Shown here piece by piece: positions 17,075 through 27,615 of a stretch of 64,000 nt of DNA. How positions within the stretch are numbered: the first letter of the stretch is position 1; the number at the start of each line of letters is the position of its first letter. Under the pieces are notes generated by a model that saw only the letters and a list, made by a program, of their open reading frames with translations, had not been told where the DNA came from and searched no databases. Both the position numbers and the translations under genes were made by a program. Source of the DNA: Pseudarthrobacter sp. (GTDB lineage: Bacteria; Actinomycetota; Actinomycetes; Actinomycetales; Micrococcaceae); assembly GCA_031178005.1 (NCBI GenBank), contig JAPSJV010000002.1, positions 124,001 to 188,000 of the forward strand, in the 5' to 3' direction.

Positions 17075-17562
17075 ATGAGATCAGCGACCTCACCGTAACG
17101 GCACTGCGCTTTGGCTTCCTTCTTCTCCTCTGGGTCCTGATCTTCAGCATTGTTTCGGCCATGCGCCGTGACCTGATGATCGGCCGCAAGGCGGCAGCCG
17201 GAGCGCCCACCGCCCGCGAAGTGCGCAAAAACCCGGAACTTGCCGATGCCGCACCGCCTCCCCCGCGCCAGCAGCCCCGACAACTTGTTGTGGTTGAGGG
17301 CCCGCTGAAGGGCACCACCATCCCCCTGGCTGCCAGCCCCATCCTCCTGGGCAGGGCCCAGGAGGCAACCCTGGTGCTGGAGGATGACTACGCTTCAGGC
17401 CGTCATGCCCGCCTGTTCCCGCAAGGCAGCCGCTGGTTTATCGAGGACCTGGGGTCCACAAACGGCACGTACCTCGCGGACCAGCAACTCACCCGGGCCC
17501 AGCCCGTGGAGCCCGGTGCCCCTGTGAGGATCGGCAAGACGGTTATCGAATTGAGGCCGTAG
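17071..17562 (+). CDS. fhaB: FhaB (FipA-like) FHA-domain membrane protein
   Basis: A 163-residue protein with an N-terminal membrane segment (~10-28, ALRFGFLLLLWVLIFSIVSAM), a polar linker, and a C-terminal FHA domain (~72-160) with LLGRAQEATLVLEDDYASGRHARL and DLGSTNGTYL. In mycobacteria the homologue links phosphothreonine signalling to FtsZ and septum assembly. ATGA overlap with fhaA; only three bases separate it from pstP. Confidence 0.92.
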   Translation: MNEISDLTVTALRFGFLLLLWVLIFSIVSAMRRDLMIGRKAAAGAPTAREVRKNPELADAAPPPPRQQPRQLVVVEGPLKGTTIPLAASPILLGRAQEATLVLEDDYASGRHARLFPQGSRWFIEDLGSTNGTYLADQQLTRAQPVEPGAPVRIGKTVIELRP

Positions 17563-17565
17563 GCA

Positions 17566-19263
17566 ATGGCCCACCAGGACCATCCCGCCGAGGACCAGCC
17601 CGTCCCCGCGCGGCCGCTGATCATGCGTTACGCGGCCCGTTCCGACGTCGGCCGGATCCGTGCCAAGAACGACGACTCCGCCTATGTTGGCCGGCACCTT
17701 GCCGTAGTGGCTGACGGAATGGGCGGCCATGCCGGCGGCGATGTCGCCTCAGCCGCAACGGTCCTGGACATGATCCATCTGGACCACGACGACTACGACG
17801 GGGACGCCGCAACTGTCCTGGCGGACGAGATCCAGACAGCCAATTCGCTGTTGTCCGAGCTGGTCCATATCAACCCGAAGCTCGCCGGCATGGGCACCAC
17901 TGTCACGGCACTTCTCCTGACCGGCGGCAGGCTGCACTTCGCCCACATCGGCGATTCGCGGGCATACCGGCTCCGTAATGGCGTGTTTGAACAGGTCAGC
18001 ATTGACCACACGTTTGTCCAGAGGCTCATTGACGAAGGCCGGCTTCGCCCCGAAGAGGCAGAGACGCACCCGCACAAGAACGTCCTGATGCGCGTCCTGG
18101 GAGACGTGGACGCCAGTCCGGAACTCGATCTGGACGTGCTGGACGTTGAGCCTGGTGAACGCTGGCTGCTTTGCTCCGACGGTCTGAACTACGTTGCCGG
18201 GCACGTGGTCGAGCGGACCGTACGGGAAACGAAGGACCTCCGCGAATGCGTGGAGACTCTTGTGGACCTCACTCTTGAAGCGGGCTCGCCGGACAACGTC
18301 ACCGTGGTGATGGTTGAGATCGCAGAGGAAACATCCGACGACGTCAGTACCGCCGCCGTCGACGTCGTTCCGGCTGCTGTCACCGCTTCCAAGGAGCACC
18401 CGGGCACCGACGCGGAGAATGCCGGCGAAGAAGATCACGACGGCGGAGATGTCGCCAAGGCTTCCAGCCGAACCCCGGCGGCCGAACAAGCGCCTGAGGG
18501 CTCAGTCCGGGCGGTGGCTGACCCTCCGGGTTTCAGCGAAACCGCAAAGTCCGACGCCGGTAAAGGCGAGGGCGATGACGCTAGCGACGCCAGCACCGAT
18601 CCGCATCTGGGCGCACACCTCTCCGCAGAGGTGCTGCGCGAGGAATTGGCGTCCCGCCCCCACGACCTGGTGGGTGCCGCGGCCAGTGCTGCCGAGACCG
18701 GCTCAATCCCCACCGTCGCCGGCCGGTCCATCGCCCGCCGGGCGGCCAACGTGCTTACCCACAAGGCGGAGTCGAGCGTCCCTGTGGATCAGGACGACGA
18801 AGCGCTGCTACACCAACCGCGGCGCTGGGTCACTATCAGCATTGCGGCAGCGCTGCTGCTGATCCTGGCCGTGGGCCTTTGGCTGGGCTACGCGTGGACC
18901 CAAACCCGCTATTACATTGGCGAGCACGATTCCAAGGTGGCCATCTTCAATGGCGTCTCACAAAGGTTGGGTCCCATCCAGCTGTCAACCCTCGAAACCG
19001 TGACGGAGATCCCCATGGACTCCCTTCCCGCATTCTCCCAACAGCGGGTCCGCCAGACAGTTCCTGCCCGCGATCTTTACGACGCCCAGCGCATTGTTCA
19101 GAATCTGAAGACCACCGGCGTCACTGCCCCCGAAGATGAATGCCTGCAGCCGTCGCCCAGTCCGGCAGCAACCACGGGCACGCCCGTGGCCACCGAAACT
19201 GCCACAGCTGCGCCGACGCCGCCTTCACCTACAGCTATCCCGAGCTGCGGGGGGACGCCATGA
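17566..19263 (+). CDS. pstP: PstP: PP2C-family Ser/Thr protein phosphatase
   Basis: A 565-residue membrane phosphatase that reverses PknA/PknB phosphorylation. The PP2C domain spans ~20-255, with VADGMGGHAGGD, GTTVTALL, GDSRAYRL and SPDNVTVVMVE carrying the metal-binding Asp residues. A long acidic linker (~260-420), one membrane segment (~424-446) and a ~115-residue extracellular tail follow. The linker is longer than in the mycobacterial enzyme. The stop overlaps the rodA start (ATGA). Confidence 0.94.
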   Translation: MAHQDHPAEDQPVPARPLIMRYAARSDVGRIRAKNDDSAYVGRHLAVVADGMGGHAGGDVASAATVLDMIHLDHDDYDGDAATVLADEIQTANSLLSELVHINPKLAGMGTTVTALLLTGGRLHFAHIGDSRAYRLRNGVFEQVSIDHTFVQRLIDEGRLRPEEAETHPHKNVLMRVLGDVDASPELDLDVLDVEPGERWLLCSDGLNYVAGHVVERTVRETKDLRECVETLVDLTLEAGSPDNVTVVMVEIAEETSDDVSTAAVDVVPAAVTASKEHPGTDAENAGEEDHDGGDVAKASSRTPAAEQAPEGSVRAVADPPGFSETAKSDAGKGEGDDASDASTDPHLGAHLSAEVLREELASRPHDLVGAAASAAETGSIPTVAGRSIARRAANVLTHKAESSVPVDQDDEALLHQPRRWVTISIAAALLLILAVGLWLGYAWTQTRYYIGEHDSKVAIFNGVSQRLGPIQLSTLETVTEIPMDSLPAFSQQRVRQTVPARDLYDAQRIVQNLKTTGVTAPEDECLQPSPSPAATTGTPVATETATAAPTPPSPTAIPSCGGTP

Positions 19264-20645
19264 CGCAGATTGCCTCCGCCCCCAAACCGCGCCGCAACGT
19301 GGAACTCGCCTTGCTGATCCTGGCCCTCGCCGTTGGCATTGGTGCCAGTGCCATGGTGGGCATCGACGATCCCGCCTCCTTCAACAGCGATTTCTGGTTC
19401 CAGTCAAGCCTGTTGGTGGTTGCCTCCCTGGTCTTCCATATTGTGCTGCGTATCCGGGCTAAGTATGCAGATCCGGTAATACTTCCGCTTGTGGTGGCGC
19501 TCAACGGGCTGGGACTGGCGATGATCCACCGCCTGGATGGCCCGGAAAGCGATACCGGAAACAACCAACTGCGCTGGACCCTGGTAGCCATGGCAGTTGC
19601 AATTGCGGTGATCTGGTTCCTTAAGGACCACCGGATCCTCCGCCGGTTCACCTACATTTCGCTGGCCGCCAGTGCCGTGCTCCTGGTTTTGCCACTGATT
19701 CCCGGCATCACTGCCGGCGAAATCCTGGGCGCCAGGGTTTGGATCAGCGTTGGTGGGATGACCTTCCAGCCCGGTGAGGTCGCTAAGATCACGCTGGCTA
19801 TATTCTTTGCGGGGTATCTGTCCTCCAACCGCGACCTCATCCTGCTGGCCGGCCGCAAGGTCGGGCCGTTGCAGTTCCCCCGCTTCAAGGACATGGGCCC
19901 CATGATCGCCGCCTGGCTGGTGAGCATCGGCGTCCTGATCTTCCAGCGGGATCTTGGCTCCTCCGTGCTGTTCTTCGGTCTTTTCATCGTCATGATCTAT
20001 GTGGCCACCAGCAGGATCAGTTGGGTCTTGATCGGCCTTGCATTGCTGACGGCAGGCGGACTGGTTGCCGCCCAGCTTTTCGCCCACGTTGCGCTCCGGA
20101 TAGATGGTTGGATCAACGCCTTTGACCCTGAGGTTTACAACCGAAGCGAGCAGGTGGTTCAGGGCCTGTTCGGCATGGCCAACGGTGGCCTGATGGGCAC
20201 CGGGCTGGGCCAGGGACGGCCCTGGATGGTGCCGTTCGCCAACAGCGACATGATCATCGCCTCCTTCGCGGAAGAACTTGGTCTGATGGGCGTCTTCGCC
20301 ATTGTGCTGATGTTCCTCCTGCTGTTCACTCGTGGGTTCCGGGCAGCCCTTGGCACCAGGGACGCTTTTGGGAAGCTGCTCGCCTGCGGACTGTCCTTCG
20401 CCCTGGCCCTGCAGTGCTTTGTAGTGATCGGTGGCGTAACCCGCTTGATTCCCCTCACTGGCCTCACCACTCCGTTTATGGCTGCAGGCGGATCGTCACT
20501 GTTGGCCAACTGGATCATCGTCGGGCTGCTGCTGATGATCTCGCACGCCGCACGCGGACCCATTGACACCACTCCGTTGCCTCCCGGCCAGGACGCGGCT
20601 GGCTCTAAAACGGCGGCATCTACCCAGGCGGTGAAGCAACAGTGA
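19260..20645 (+). CDS. rodA: RodA/FtsW-family peptidoglycan glycosyltransferase (SEDS)
   Basis: A 461-residue SEDS protein with about ten to twelve membrane segments that polymerises lipid II during elongation. Visible family features are VWISVGGMTFQPGEVAKI and, near the C-terminus, ITRLIPLTGLTTPFMAAGGSSLLANW-like sequence (here VTRLIPLTGLTTPF). ATG at 19260 overlaps the pstP stop. The next gene, encoding its partner class B PBP, overlaps it by 4 bp (GTGA), as expected for a SEDS-PBP pair. Confidence 0.93.
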   Translation: MTQIASAPKPRRNVELALLILALAVGIGASAMVGIDDPASFNSDFWFQSSLLVVASLVFHIVLRIRAKYADPVILPLVVALNGLGLAMIHRLDGPESDTGNNQLRWTLVAMAVAIAVIWFLKDHRILRRFTYISLAASAVLLVLPLIPGITAGEILGARVWISVGGMTFQPGEVAKITLAIFFAGYLSSNRDLILLAGRKVGPLQFPRFKDMGPMIAAWLVSIGVLIFQRDLGSSVLFFGLFIVMIYVATSRISWVLIGLALLTAGGLVAAQLFAHVALRIDGWINAFDPEVYNRSEQVVQGLFGMANGGLMGTGLGQGRPWMVPFANSDMIIASFAEELGLMGVFAIVLMFLLLFTRGFRAALGTRDAFGKLLACGLSFALALQCFVVIGGVTRLIPLTGLTTPFMAAGGSSLLANWIIVGLLLMISHAARGPIDTTPLPPGQDAAGSKTAASTQAVKQQ

Positions 20646-22102
20646 ACCAGGCAATACGCAACTCATGGATTGCCGCGATCGCCATGTTCGCGCTGATCTT
20701 CGGCGCACTCAGCTACGTCCAGGTCATCGGCGCAGACGATCTCAATGCCAATCCGCTGAACAAACGCGCCACCCTGCAGAATTACTGCAACGACCGTGGA
20801 TCCATTCTCGTGGCGGGAACACCCATTGCCGAGTCCGTTGAGGGCGGCAGTTCTGCCTGCGAATTCCAGCGCACTTACAACCAGCCGGAGCTCTATGCCG
20901 GCCTCACCGGATTCTTCTCGCGCAACTACGGCGCCACCGGGCTTGAATTTGCCATGAACGATGTCCTCACCGGAAGCTCGGACCAACTCTTCCTGGACCG
21001 CATCGGCCAGCTTTTCCTCGGAAACCAGCCGCACGGAGCCTCGGTGGAACTCACTATTGATCCCGCCATCCAGCAGTTGGCCTATGACCTCATCCCTGAG
21101 GGCCAGCGCGGCTCCATTGTGGTCAGTAACCCCAAAACCGGTGACGTTCTGGCGATGGTGTCCAAACCGTCCTACGATCCCAACCTGGTTGCCACACAGG
21201 ACCGCAACGCGGAAGCTACTAACTACGAGGCACTGAATAAAGTCCCCGGAATTAACCTGAACCAGTCTGTGAGCGGGCCCACAGGCGCCCTGCTGGCCCC
21301 CGGCTCGGTGTTCAAGCTGGTGGATACCGCCGCAGCCCTAAGCTCCGGTAAGTACAACGCGGACAGCGTTCTCGAAAACCCGGCACAGATGACCTTCCCT
21401 GGTATCGATTACAAACTCCCCAACTATGTGGGCGGAACCTGCTATACCCGGGATACGGCGTCGTTTGCCTTTGCCTTGCAGCAGTCTTGCAACACCCCGT
21501 TCGCCGCGATCGCCCGGGACCTGGGGCAGGACGCCATTGCGGACCAGGCAAAGAAGTTCGGCTTCGGCGAGGGAATGGGCGATCAGCTTGAGCTGCCGTA
21601 CGCGCGCAGTTTCTTCCCCACCGAGCCTCTCGATGCACCGGCCCTGGCCCAGTCTGCGATCGGTCAGCGGGACGTCCGGGCCACTCCGCTGCAGATCAAC
21701 CAGATGACCTCCGCCATCGCCAACGGCGGTGTGCAAATGAGCCCCAACCTCGTGAAGGCCGTCCGGTCGCCCGATCTCCGGGTGCTGGACGAGCCGCAGC
21801 CCAGCCAGCTCCGCACCTCCACCACGCCGGACATCGCACGGCAGATTACCGAGTGGATGGAAAGTGCAGTCTCGCAGGGCATCGCCAACGGAGCCGCTGT
21901 CAACGGAGTCCAGGTGGCCGGCAAGACCGGAACCGCAGAACTGGATGACGGCACCAACAATTCATGGTTTACCGGGTTTGCGCCCGCAAACGATCCCCAG
22001 GTGGCTGTCACTATCGTCATGGAAGGCGTAGACATCACCACCGGAGCACAGCTAACCAGTCCGAACGCGAAGAAGATTTTTGAGGCGGTGTTGAATAAGT
22101 GA
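20642..22102 (+). CDS. pbpA: PbpA: class B penicillin-binding protein (transpeptidase)
   Basis: A 486-residue D,D-transpeptidase with one N-terminal membrane anchor (~8-28). Catalytic motifs are SVFK (Ser222, Lys225), SCN (in [10 protein letters not shown]) and KTG (GKTGTAEL), so the active site is complete. It crosslinks peptidoglycan made by the adjacent RodA. Start is GTG overlapping the rodA stop; its own stop overlaps the GTG of pknA. Confidence 0.93.
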   Translation: MNQAIRNSWIAAIAMFALIFGALSYVQVIGADDLNANPLNKRATLQNYCNDRGSILVAGTPIAESVEGGSSACEFQRTYNQPELYAGLTGFFSRNYGATGLEFAMNDVLTGSSDQLFLDRIGQLFLGNQPHGASVELTIDPAIQQLAYDLIPEGQRGSIVVSNPKTGDVLAMVSKPSYDPNLVATQDRNAEATNYEALNKVPGINLNQSVSGPTGALLAPGSVFKLVDTAAALSSGKYNADSVLENPAQMTFPGIDYKLPNYVGGTCYTRDTASFAFALQQSCNTPFAAIARDLGQDAIADQAKKFGFGEGMGDQLELPYARSFFPTEPLDAPALAQSAIGQRDVRATPLQINQMTSAIANGGVQMSPNLVKAVRSPDLRVLDEPQPSQLRTSTTPDIARQITEWMESAVSQGIANGAAVNGVQVAGKTGTAELDDGTNNSWFTGFAPANDPQVAVTIVMEGVDITTGAQLTSPNAKKIFEAVLNK

Positions 22103-23811
22103 GGCCTACATCGGGAATCACCCTCGGCGGCAGATTCCAGCTGACCACGAGGATAGCGATCGGCGGAATGGGCGAGGTCTGGAAGGCCAAGGACCTCATA
22201 CTGGGCCGCATTGTGGCCATCAAGGTGCTTAAGGAGGAGTACACGGGTGACCCTGGCTTCCTGCAGCGCTTCCGCGCCGAAGCCCGCCACACCGCTCTGC
22301 TCAACCACTCGGGCATCGCCAACGTCTTTGACTATGGCGAGGAGGAGGGATCCGCCTACCTGGTGATGGAACTGGTGCCCGGCCAGCCGCTGAGCAGCAT
22401 CATCGAGCACGAGCAGGTGCTTTCACCTGACCGGACACTTTCGTTCATTGCCCAGACCGCCCGTGCCCTCTCCGCTGCCCATGAACAGGGCCTGGTTCAC
22501 CGCGATATCAAGCCGGGCAACCTGCTGATCACTCCCGATTCCAAGGTCAAGGTCACGGACTTCGGCATCGCCCGCCTGGCCGATCAGGTCCCGCTTACCC
22601 AAACGGGCCAGGTCATGGGCACCGCCCAGTACCTTGCTCCTGAGCAGGCTACGGGCCAGACGGCCACGGGTTCGTCTGACATCTACTCACTCGGCGTCAT
22701 CGGCTATGAGTGCCTTACCGGGCACCGCCCGTTCTCCGGCGAATCGCAGATTGCTATTGCGCTGGCCCAGGTCAACGATGCTCCGCCGCCGCTGCCGGAA
22801 AGCCTGCCGCGCCCGGTCCGCGCCCTACTGATGTCCATGCTGGCCAAGGATCCAAAGAACCGCCCCGCCAATGCGATCAAACTGGCGGAAGCTGCCGAGG
22901 CCATCCGCCGCGGCGACATCGACGCCGCCCATGCTGCAGTCCCCGGAATGCTGCTCTTCGAGGCGACCACCGGTCCCATCACGGCCCCGGTGGACATCCC
23001 GACTGCACCCACCGGCGTCATCGGCCCGGACGAAGACAGAACGACGACGGCGACCTCCGCCTTGCCGGTCCTGGGCGCCGCGGGCGTCGGGGCTGCTGCA
23101 GCCGGAGCCGCTGCCGCTGCCCCCGAAAGTGCCCGGGCCAGCACCCTCTCGCGGGCGGACGCCTTGGCCGCTGAACGTGCCTGGGATCCGGAACCGCTGC
23201 CCGCAGAACCGGCAGACGAACCGGAAAAGCGCGGCCGCAGTCCCTGGACGTGGCCCCTGATCGCCTTGATCCTGCTCATCATCTTCGCGCTGGTTGGTTG
23301 GTTCCTGAGCCAGTCGAGCCTGTTCCCGTCGGGCGATCCCGGAGTCACGGACACCACCACCAGCCGGACAAGCACTCCCCCACAGACGCAGACCAGCACT
23401 CGGCCGCCCACGCAGACGCAGACTCAGTCCGAGACACCGACGCCCACACAGCCTGAGAAGGTCAACATCATCCCTGATGCCTATCTCGGGCAGGACTATC
23501 GGGTGGTCCAGCAGCAACTTAGGGCTTTGGGCGTTGAAGTTGAACTTAGGTCACAAGAGAACAGCTCGGCTGAACTTGACACCGTAACAGCCATCACTCC
23601 CGCCGGGTCTGTGAACGTCGGTTCAGTGGTTACAGTTACCTACGCCATCGCACCGCCGCCACCGCCCACCACAGCGCCCACCACGCCGCCGGAACCGGTG
23701 GAAACCAGCACCACTTCCGCGGCAGCTACCGGAGCCAACCCCACCCGCGCCTGCAGCGTTGGCGAGTCTGCCGGCTCGCCCGCTACCTGCAAGCCGATAC
23801 TGAGCCAGTAG
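22099..23811 (+). CDS. pknA: PknA-type Ser/Thr protein kinase with one PASTA domain
   Basis: A 570-residue membrane kinase. The Hanks kinase domain (~10-270) has the glycine loop IGGMGEVW, Lys42, HRDIKPGN with Asp136, and DFG; the activation loop has [17 protein letters not shown]. After an Ala/Pro linker come a membrane segment (~383-402), a Thr/Pro-rich stretch and one PASTA-like domain (~455-515), then a Thr/Pro-rich tail. Mycobacterial PknA lacks PASTA; a PASTA in this position suggests it too can sense muropeptides. GTG start overlaps pbpA. Confidence 0.92.
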   Translation: MRPTSGITLGGRFQLTTRIAIGGMGEVWKAKDLILGRIVAIKVLKEEYTGDPGFLQRFRAEARHTALLNHSGIANVFDYGEEEGSAYLVMELVPGQPLSSIIEHEQVLSPDRTLSFIAQTARALSAAHEQGLVHRDIKPGNLLITPDSKVKVTDFGIARLADQVPLTQTGQVMGTAQYLAPEQATGQTATGSSDIYSLGVIGYECLTGHRPFSGESQIAIALAQVNDAPPPLPESLPRPVRALLMSMLAKDPKNRPANAIKLAEAAEAIRRGDIDAAHAAVPGMLLFEATTGPITAPVDIPTAPTGVIGPDEDRTTTATSALPVLGAAGVGAAAAGAAAAAPESARASTLSRADALAAERAWDPEPLPAEPADEPEKRGRSPWTWPLIALILLIIFALVGWFLSQSSLFPSGDPGVTDTTTSRTSTPPQTQTSTRPPTQTQTQSETPTPTQPEKVNIIPDAYLGQDYRVVQQQLRALGVEVELRSQENSSAELDTVTAITPAGSVNVGSVVTVTYAIAPPPPPTTAPTTPPEPVETSTTSAAATGANPTRACSVGESAGSPATCKPILSQ

Positions 23812-23826
23812 CTGCCAGGAAACGCC

Positions 23827-25809
23827 ATGAACGAATCGCCCCGCACTCCCTCGCACCGTGAAGACAGCGTCCCGGTGGAGGCTCGGCGTGTCCTGAGCGA
23901 CCGCTATGAACTGGGTGAGTTGCTGGGCCGTGGCGGCATGGCTGATGTTTACCGGGGAACGGATACCCGCCTGGGCCGGACGGTGGCTGTAAAGCTGCTC
24001 CGCCCTGATTTGGCCCGGGATCCCCAGTTCCAGGCCCGGTTCAAGCGTGAGGCGCAGGCCGTCGCGGCTTTGAACCATTCCTCGATTGTTTCCATCTTCG
24101 ATACCGGCGAACACGCCGAAGATCCCCTGGCAGCGGACTCGGTCCGGTTGCCGTACATCGTGATGGAATACGTTCCGGGGCAGACTCTGCGGGACCTGAT
24201 CCGTGGTGATGGCGTTTCCGTGGACCAAGCCATCGATTTCTGCCTGGGTGTGCTTTCCGCCCTCGAATACAGCCACAAAGCCGGGATCGTGCACCGCGAT
24301 ATCAAACCGGCGAACGTGATGGTCTGCGGCACTGGCAACAGCGTGAAGGTGATGGACTTCGGCATTGCCCGCGCCATTGCCGACTCCGCCGCCACCATGA
24401 CGCAGACACAGGCCGTAGTGGGCACCGCCCAGTACCTCTCGCCTGAACAGGCTTTGGGGGAAACAGTTGATGCCCGGAGTGATCTCTACTCGGCAGGCTG
24501 CCTGCTCTACGAGCTGCTCACCGGACGGCCGCCCTTCGTCGGAGACACCCCTGTCTCCGTGGCGTACCAACACGTTCGTGAACTCCCCGAGCCTGCCGCA
24601 AAGCACAATCCCGAGGTGTCAGAGGCCCTGGAGAGCGTGCTTACCAAGGCGTTGCAGAAGAAGCGGACCGACCGTTTCGCCGATGCCGCCGCTTTCCAGC
24701 GTGCCCTTCGGGCAGCACGGAACGGCGTACCTGTTCCGGCACCTGCAGCCGGCGATGCTTCCACCGACCCGCACCACCACGTGGCCGCTGCCGATCCCGG
24801 GCCACCCACTGAAGCCTTTGCACTCACGGGGGCCAGTTTCCTGGACGAGCAACCCCGGACCACCCGCCTCAACCGGCATCCGGACGACGACTCTGAAGAG
24901 GCTGGCGCCGTAGCCCCGCTGGCAGCCGCCTACAACGCTGTCGATCCAGAGGATATGCCCTTGGGCCTCCCTCCGGAACGAGAGCGCACGCAGCCGCAGA
25001 AGTCCCGCCGTCGTACGTGGATTGCCACCTTGGTGATCTTCACCCTCCTGATCCTGGGCGGGGCCGGACTATGGCTGTATAACGTCGTTAACGCGCCGCC
25101 GCCCCCCGTGACGACCGTGTCTGTGCCGTCGGTCGCCTCGCTCAGCGAGTCGGCTGCCCTGGACGCCCTGTACAGGGCAAATCTTCGCCCCACCGTCAAC
25201 CGGATGCAGCACGCTACGGTCGCCAAAGGCGTCGCCATCGGTACCGAGCCGGAGGCCGGCGAGGTCCTGCAGCAGGATGCCGAAATTGTCCTGAACATTT
25301 CCGAGGGCCCCAGTTCGGTGCCCGTTCCGAACGGCCTGGTCGGAATGACGGAGGCTGCCGCCCGGGACCTGCTGCGCCAGAGTCAGCTGGCGGGTGCCGA
25401 CGGAACCACCAGGGCGCATAGTGCCACCGTCCCCGCAGGTATCGTCATCTCCACCAACCCCGGTGCCGGGCAGCAGGTTGCTGTAGGTACCAAAGTCGAA
25501 CTCGTTGTCTCAACCGGTAAGGTCCTGGTTCCGGAGCTGCGCGCGCTGACGCTGGCCGAGGCGACGGCAGCACTTGAGGCACTCAAACTGGTACCCGCAG
25601 TGGTCGAGGAGGAAAACAGCCAGGTGGAGGCGGGCAGGGTAACCGCCCAAAGTGAGCCGCTCAATGCTGAAGTAGAGCCGGGCAGGACCATCACCCTTAC
25701 CGTAGCCAAAGCGCCCGCCCCGCCGCCGTCGCCGGATCCTTCAGAGACTCCCAAGCCGCCCAAGGACCAGCCCACGCCCAACCCGGGCGCTACGCCGAAG
25801 AAACCCTGA
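23827..25809 (+). CDS. pknB: PknB: PASTA-domain Ser/Thr protein kinase
   Basis: A 660-residue membrane kinase that ends the operon. The kinase domain (~25-285) has LGRGGMADVY, Lys56, HRDIKPAN with Asp158, DFG and the activation loop TMTQTQAVVGTAQYLSPEQ. A ~110-residue linker, a membrane segment (~398-420) and three PASTA domains (about 428-492, 493-560, 561-630) follow, with a Pro-rich end. PASTA domains bind muropeptides or lipid II and couple growth to cell-wall synthesis. The start lies 15 bases after pknA. Confidence 0.94.
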   Translation: MNESPRTPSHREDSVPVEARRVLSDRYELGELLGRGGMADVYRGTDTRLGRTVAVKLLRPDLARDPQFQARFKREAQAVAALNHSSIVSIFDTGEHAEDPLAADSVRLPYIVMEYVPGQTLRDLIRGDGVSVDQAIDFCLGVLSALEYSHKAGIVHRDIKPANVMVCGTGNSVKVMDFGIARAIADSAATMTQTQAVVGTAQYLSPEQALGETVDARSDLYSAGCLLYELLTGRPPFVGDTPVSVAYQHVRELPEPAAKHNPEVSEALESVLTKALQKKRTDRFADAAAFQRALRAARNGVPVPAPAAGDASTDPHHHVAAADPGPPTEAFALTGASFLDEQPRTTRLNRHPDDDSEEAGAVAPLAAAYNAVDPEDMPLGLPPERERTQPQKSRRRTWIATLVIFTLLILGGAGLWLYNVVNAPPPPVTTVSVPSVASLSESAALDALYRANLRPTVNRMQHATVAKGVAIGTEPEAGEVLQQDAEIVLNISEGPSSVPVPNGLVGMTEAAARDLLRQSQLAGADGTTRAHSATVPAGIVISTNPGAGQQVAVGTKVELVVSTGKVLVPELRALTLAEATAALEALKLVPAVVEEENSQVEAGRVTAQSEPLNAEVEPGRTITLTVAKAPAPPPSPDPSETPKPPKDQPTPNPGATPKKP

Positions 25810-25823
25810 GGCGGCGGGCAGCT

Positions 25824-26465
25824 TTAGTGCTGGATCAGCGGGCTGAGGCTGACAGCACGGGCTGCGGCTCCGTGCATACCCAGTGATTCGAGCCAGTTGC
25901 CCAACATCTGGTAGCCGCCTTCGGTGAGCACCGATTCCGGATGGAACTGCACGCCACATAGCGGGGAAGTGCGGTGCCGGAGTCCCATCACCACACCGGT
26001 GGCCGTTTCAGCGGTAATTTCCAGGACGTCCGGAATAGTGCTGCGGACGGCGGCCAGCGAGTGGTATCGGGTGGCCGTGATGGGGGAGGGCAATCCCTCA
26101 AAAACGCTGGTGCCGTGGTGTTCAACCGGTGAGGTCTTGCCGTGCATCAGTTCCGGCGCGTGCGTCACCGTTCCACCGTATGCTTCCGCCAACGCCTGGT
26201 GCCCCAAGCAGACGCCGAACATCGGCTTGTCCGCTTCACCGCACCACTTGATCAGCTCAATGCACACGCCGGCCTCAGCGGGCGTGCCCGGCCCAGGCGA
26301 CACAAGGATGCCATCGCGCGAGCCGGCCAACTCAATGGCTTCGGCCAGGGTGACGTCGTCGTTCCGGACCACAGTGGTTTCGGCGCCCAGTTCCTGCAGG
26401 TAGCCCACAAGGGTGTAGACGAAGCTGTCGTAGTTATCAATCACCAGGATTTTTGTTGAGGTCAT
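25824..26465 (-). CDS. pabA: PabA/TrpG: aminodeoxychorismate/anthranilate synthase glutamine amidotransferase
   Basis: A 213-residue class I glutamine amidotransferase. NYDSFVYTLVGYL near the start, SPGPGTP (57-62), the nucleophile Cys86 in GVCLGHQALAEAYGG, and FHPESV with catalytic His/Glu near 183-185. It supplies NH3 from glutamine to the chorismate-processing subunit of folate (or tryptophan) synthesis. The gene is far from trp or pabB, so pabA is likelier; family members do both. ATG at 26465 overlaps the stop of the upstream small membrane gene (ATGA). Confidence 0.9.
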   Translation of the reverse strand: MTSTKILVIDNYDSFVYTLVGYLQELGAETTVVRNDDVTLAEAIELAGSRDGILVSPGPGTPAEAGVCIELIKWCGEADKPMFGVCLGHQALAEAYGGTVTHAPELMHGKTSPVEHHGTSVFEGLPSPITATRYHSLAAVRSTIPDVLEITAETATGVVMGLRHRTSPLCGVQFHPESVLTEGGYQMLGNWLESLGMHGAAARAVSLSPLIQH

Positions 26466-26632
26466 GGCTGGGGTGCAGAACCAATCGTTGAGTCGGTGAA
26501 CGGAGTGAGCTGGGACATCCACGGGAACAGGAACTGGACCATCAGGACCAGGGCGCCCGCAATCAGAACCACCGCAAGGGAAATACGTACCCACAACGGG
26601 CCCGGCAGGTGCCGGAAAATCCATCCGTACAT
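26462..26632 (-). CDS. Small membrane protein between sortase and pabA
   Basis: A 56-residue protein read directly from the minus strand: MYGWIFRHLPGPLWVRISL..., one membrane helix (about residues 17-38) and a short polar end ...TDSTIGSAPQP. It starts two bases after the sortase stop and overlaps the pabA start by 4 bp, so it is almost certainly translated as part of this operon. A small protein at this position is familiar in related actinobacteria. Function unknown; a link to sortase or division is only positional. Confidence 0.8.
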   Translation of the reverse strand: MYGWIFRHLPGPLWVRISLAVVLIAGALVLMVQFLFPWMSQLTPFTDSTIGSAPQP

Positions 26633-26634
26633 AA

Positions 26635-27447
26635 TTATCCCATCTCCAGGGCCGTGCTGACTTGTGTGGCGATTTCACTCGGAACCCCGGCGGACAAGGG
26701 CTGCCAGCGTTCCATCACGGAATAGGCGATGATCCGCTCCTGTGCCCCGAACCGGGGGTTGCAGCTGGTCATGGTGAGAATGCTTTGCGACGGCGCAATG
26801 CCAGGCTGGGTGGGCACCGGCAGCAGGACATCCATCCGGGAGGGCAACACTATCTCCGAGTTCCGGAAGATATAGATGTAGAAACCGTCCCGGGTCTGGA
26901 CGTAGATCCGATCGCCGGGAACCAGGGTGTGGATATTATCCAGCACCGCTCCGTGCGTCTGCCGGTGGCCGGCCACGGCGAAGTTGCCAACAGCGCCCGG
27001 CATGGCTGTGGAGGGGTAGTGGCCCAGGCCCAGGGTGTCCAGGACGGCCTGGCTGGTTCCTTCCACGATGGGCCTGGTGTAGTTCGGACCAAACCTGGGG
27101 ATGTACACGATGCCGATGGTGCCGGCCTCGATCGGCGCGGGCGCCACCACAGGTTCCCCGTAGTCGACGGGTTCGCCAGTACCCTGCTCAGGGTCCGTCC
27201 CGCCGTTTCCGGTTCCTGTTCCGGGTGGGAGCCCTTTGCCCAGTTCCTGGGCGAACTGTTTGACGACCTCGTTCTGCCGCGCGTCTGATTCAACATTGGT
27301 CCACCAGAGCTGCCAGGCAATAAAGAGGAGGAGGATTACGCCCGCCGTAATCAGCAGCTCACCCACCACCTGGGCGGTGGCCCGCAGGACTCCGGTGCTG
27401 GACGCGGCTCCGCCAGGCCTGCGGCCTTCAGCTTGGTGCAGCCCCAC
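26635..27447 (-). CDS. Class E sortase
   Basis: A 270-residue membrane-anchored transpeptidase: N-terminal membrane helix (~28-48), variable linker, then a sortase fold (~100-262). The catalytic His is in VAGHRQTHG, the Cys in TMTSCNPRFG and the Arg follows in the class E pattern. Class E sortases anchor LAxTG proteins to peptidoglycan or build pili in high-GC Gram-positives. GTG start, with GGAGG eight bases upstream. It is divergent from crgA, 168 bp away. Confidence 0.9.
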   Translation of the reverse strand: MGLHQAEGRRPGGAASSTGVLRATAQVVGELLITAGVILLLFIAWQLWWTNVESDARQNEVVKQFAQELGKGLPPGTGTGNGGTDPEQGTGEPVDYGEPVVAPAPIEAGTIGIVYIPRFGPNYTRPIVEGTSQAVLDTLGLGHYPSTAMPGAVGNFAVAGHRQTHGAVLDNIHTLVPGDRIYVQTRDGFYIYIFRNSEIVLPSRMDVLLPVPTQPGIAPSQSILTMTSCNPRFGAQERIIAYSVMERWQPLSAGVPSEIATQVSTALEMG

Positions 27448-27615
27448 TTACGCTCCTCCATGACGGTCCGCCGCGGACGGGCGGCACTGGAACTCCAGCT
27501 AGAATTGGCAGCTAGAAGAGTACAACCTGACCAGCGTGGACCGCCGGCAATGTTCCTTGTTGCAGGATACCAAGCTGCGCTCAGCCATATTGATTCCGTC
27601 CACCAGGAGATCCCA

